From: an uncultured Bacteroidales bacterium
GTDB taxonomy: Bacteria > Bacteroidota > Bacteroidia > Bacteroidales > Bacteroidaceae
Assembly (NCBI GenBank): GCA_945837185.1
Contig: CAMAMZ010000108.1
Location: forward strand, 1 to 7,076
Length of the DNA: 7,076 nucleotides
Reading direction: 5' to 3'
Shown: positions 6,858 through 7,076 of the stretch, one piece after another
Layout of the letters: each line of letters begins with the position of its first letter
Position numbering within the stretch: the stretch's first letter is position 1
The notes under the pieces: generated by a model
What the model was told of the DNA's origin: nothing
What the model saw: only the letters and a program-made list of their open reading frames with translations
The model's database searches: none
Position numbers and translations under genes: made by a program

Positions 6858-6896
6858 GTGCCTTCTCCTCTTCACCGAGGAAAAGGCACTTTTTTT
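6858..6896 (+). terminator. Intrinsic terminator of the glycogen operon
   Basis: GTGCCTT (6858-6864) pairs with AAGGCAC (6883-6889). After one C/A mismatch, TCCTC (6866-6870) pairs with GAGGA (6877-6881) around a 6-nt loop. Seven T follow directly (6890-6896). It lies 28 nt after the GH57 stop codon and ends the three-gene operon. Confidence 0.92.
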
Positions 6897-6908
6897 GTAT
6901 GAAGGGTC

Positions 6909-6928
6909 CTTATAATACGCAGTATAAG
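6909..6928. repeat. Short inverted repeat CTTATA-N8-TATAAG
   Basis: Six-base arms at 6909-6914 and 6923-6928 flank an 8-nt spacer between the operon terminator and the next promoter. It is AT-rich and could be chance; it is about 40 nt upstream of the -33 element, so an operator role is only possible. Confidence 0.2.
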
Positions 6929-6967
6929 AAGAAGAAACAATCTTTTCGATAATTTTTTTGCAAATTA

Positions 6968-6999
6968 CTTGCTTTTATCAAAATTATGCTTTATATTTG
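6968..6999 (+). promoter_or_regulatory. Bacteroidetes-type promoter downstream of the glycogen operon
   Basis: The -7 element TATATTTG (6992-6999) fully matches TAnnTTTG, and CTTG (6968-6971), a three-of-four match to TTTG, lies 20 nt upstream. A second TAnnTTTG match, TATTTTTG (7005-7012), follows closely but has no TTTG at the right distance. Transcription should begin near 7004-7010 and run toward the terminator at 7041. Confidence 0.65.
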
Positions 7000-7005
7000 C
7001 TCCAT

Positions 7006-7075
7006 ATTTTTGATTTCAAATTTTCGAAATCTATTCTGACGAGGTTGGTAGCATCCTGCACCAACCTCTTTTTTT
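7006..7075 (+). ncRNA. Candidate short RNA or attenuated leader
   Basis: From the predicted start to the terminator T-run there are only about 70 nt, with no room for a meaningful ORF. The segment holds a 6-bp inverted repeat GATTTC (7012-7017) / GAAATC (7026-7031) followed by the strong terminator hairpin. It could be a small RNA, or the leader of a gene beyond the window controlled by premature termination. I do not recognise a named RNA family. Confidence 0.3.
7041..7075 (+). terminator. Intrinsic terminator or attenuator hairpin
   Basis: GAGGTTGGT (7041-7049) pairs perfectly with ACCAACCTC (7060-7068), followed by seven T (7069-7075). Inside the loop GCA/TGC can add three more pairs after a bulged A. 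No gene lies between the preceding terminator and this one, so it does not end a protein-coding unit on the + strand. Confidence 0.88.
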
Positions 7076-7076
7076 A

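Noticed and set aside
1..7076. Mobile element, CRISPR array, tRNA or defence system
   Set aside because: No transposase, integrase, spaced direct repeats, tRNA-like fold or defence-family motifs were seen; all five genes read as housekeeping or storage metabolism.

Overview
The window looks like chromosomal DNA of a Bacteroidales bacterium, most likely Prevotella or a close relative. The evidence is Bacteroidetes-type promoters (TTTG about 20 nt before TAnnTTTG), mostly absent Shine-Dalgarno sequences, and the gene set glycogen debranching enzyme / GT4 glycogen synthase-like transferase / GH57 protein, which I associate with Bacteroides and Prevotella. The genus is inferred from family knowledge; no search was run.

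Layout: all five genes lie on the + strand in two transcription units. Unit 1 (positions 15-1915) holds a MiaA-family tRNA dimethylallyltransferase and, 29 nt later, a diacylglycerol-kinase-family protein. It closes with a clear intrinsic terminator at 1944-1988. The 257-nt gap that follows contains the terminator, a 7-bp inverted repeat with an A8 spacer, and a textbook Bacteroidetes promoter at 2062-2093 that gives a leader of roughly 70 nt. Unit 2 (2173-6829) holds the debranching enzyme, the glycosyltransferase and the GH57 protein, and ends in a strong terminator at 6858-6896. After that come another promoter (6968-6999) and, only about 40 nt beyond it, a perfect 9-bp terminator hairpin (7041-7075). 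This is the layout of a very short transcript or of an attenuated leader for a gene beyond the window.

How the genes work together: unit 2 is a glycogen (alpha-glucan) operon. The transferase would extend alpha-1,4 chains and the debranching enzyme would remove alpha-1,6 branches. The third protein has the GH57 alpha-amylase fold sequence but lacks both catalytic residues expected of a GH57 amylase: Gly146 stands where the nucleophile Glu belongs and Asn242 where the acid Asp belongs. It also carries a coiled coil and a Lys/Ala-rich tail. I read it as a non-catalytic glucan-binding or scaffold protein retained within the operon. The lipid-kinase-family protein in unit 1 also departs from its family at catalytic positions. 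These two apparent pseudoenzymes, the inverted repeat and the short promoter-terminator unit are the most interesting items. No mobile element, CRISPR array, tRNA or rRNA was seen.
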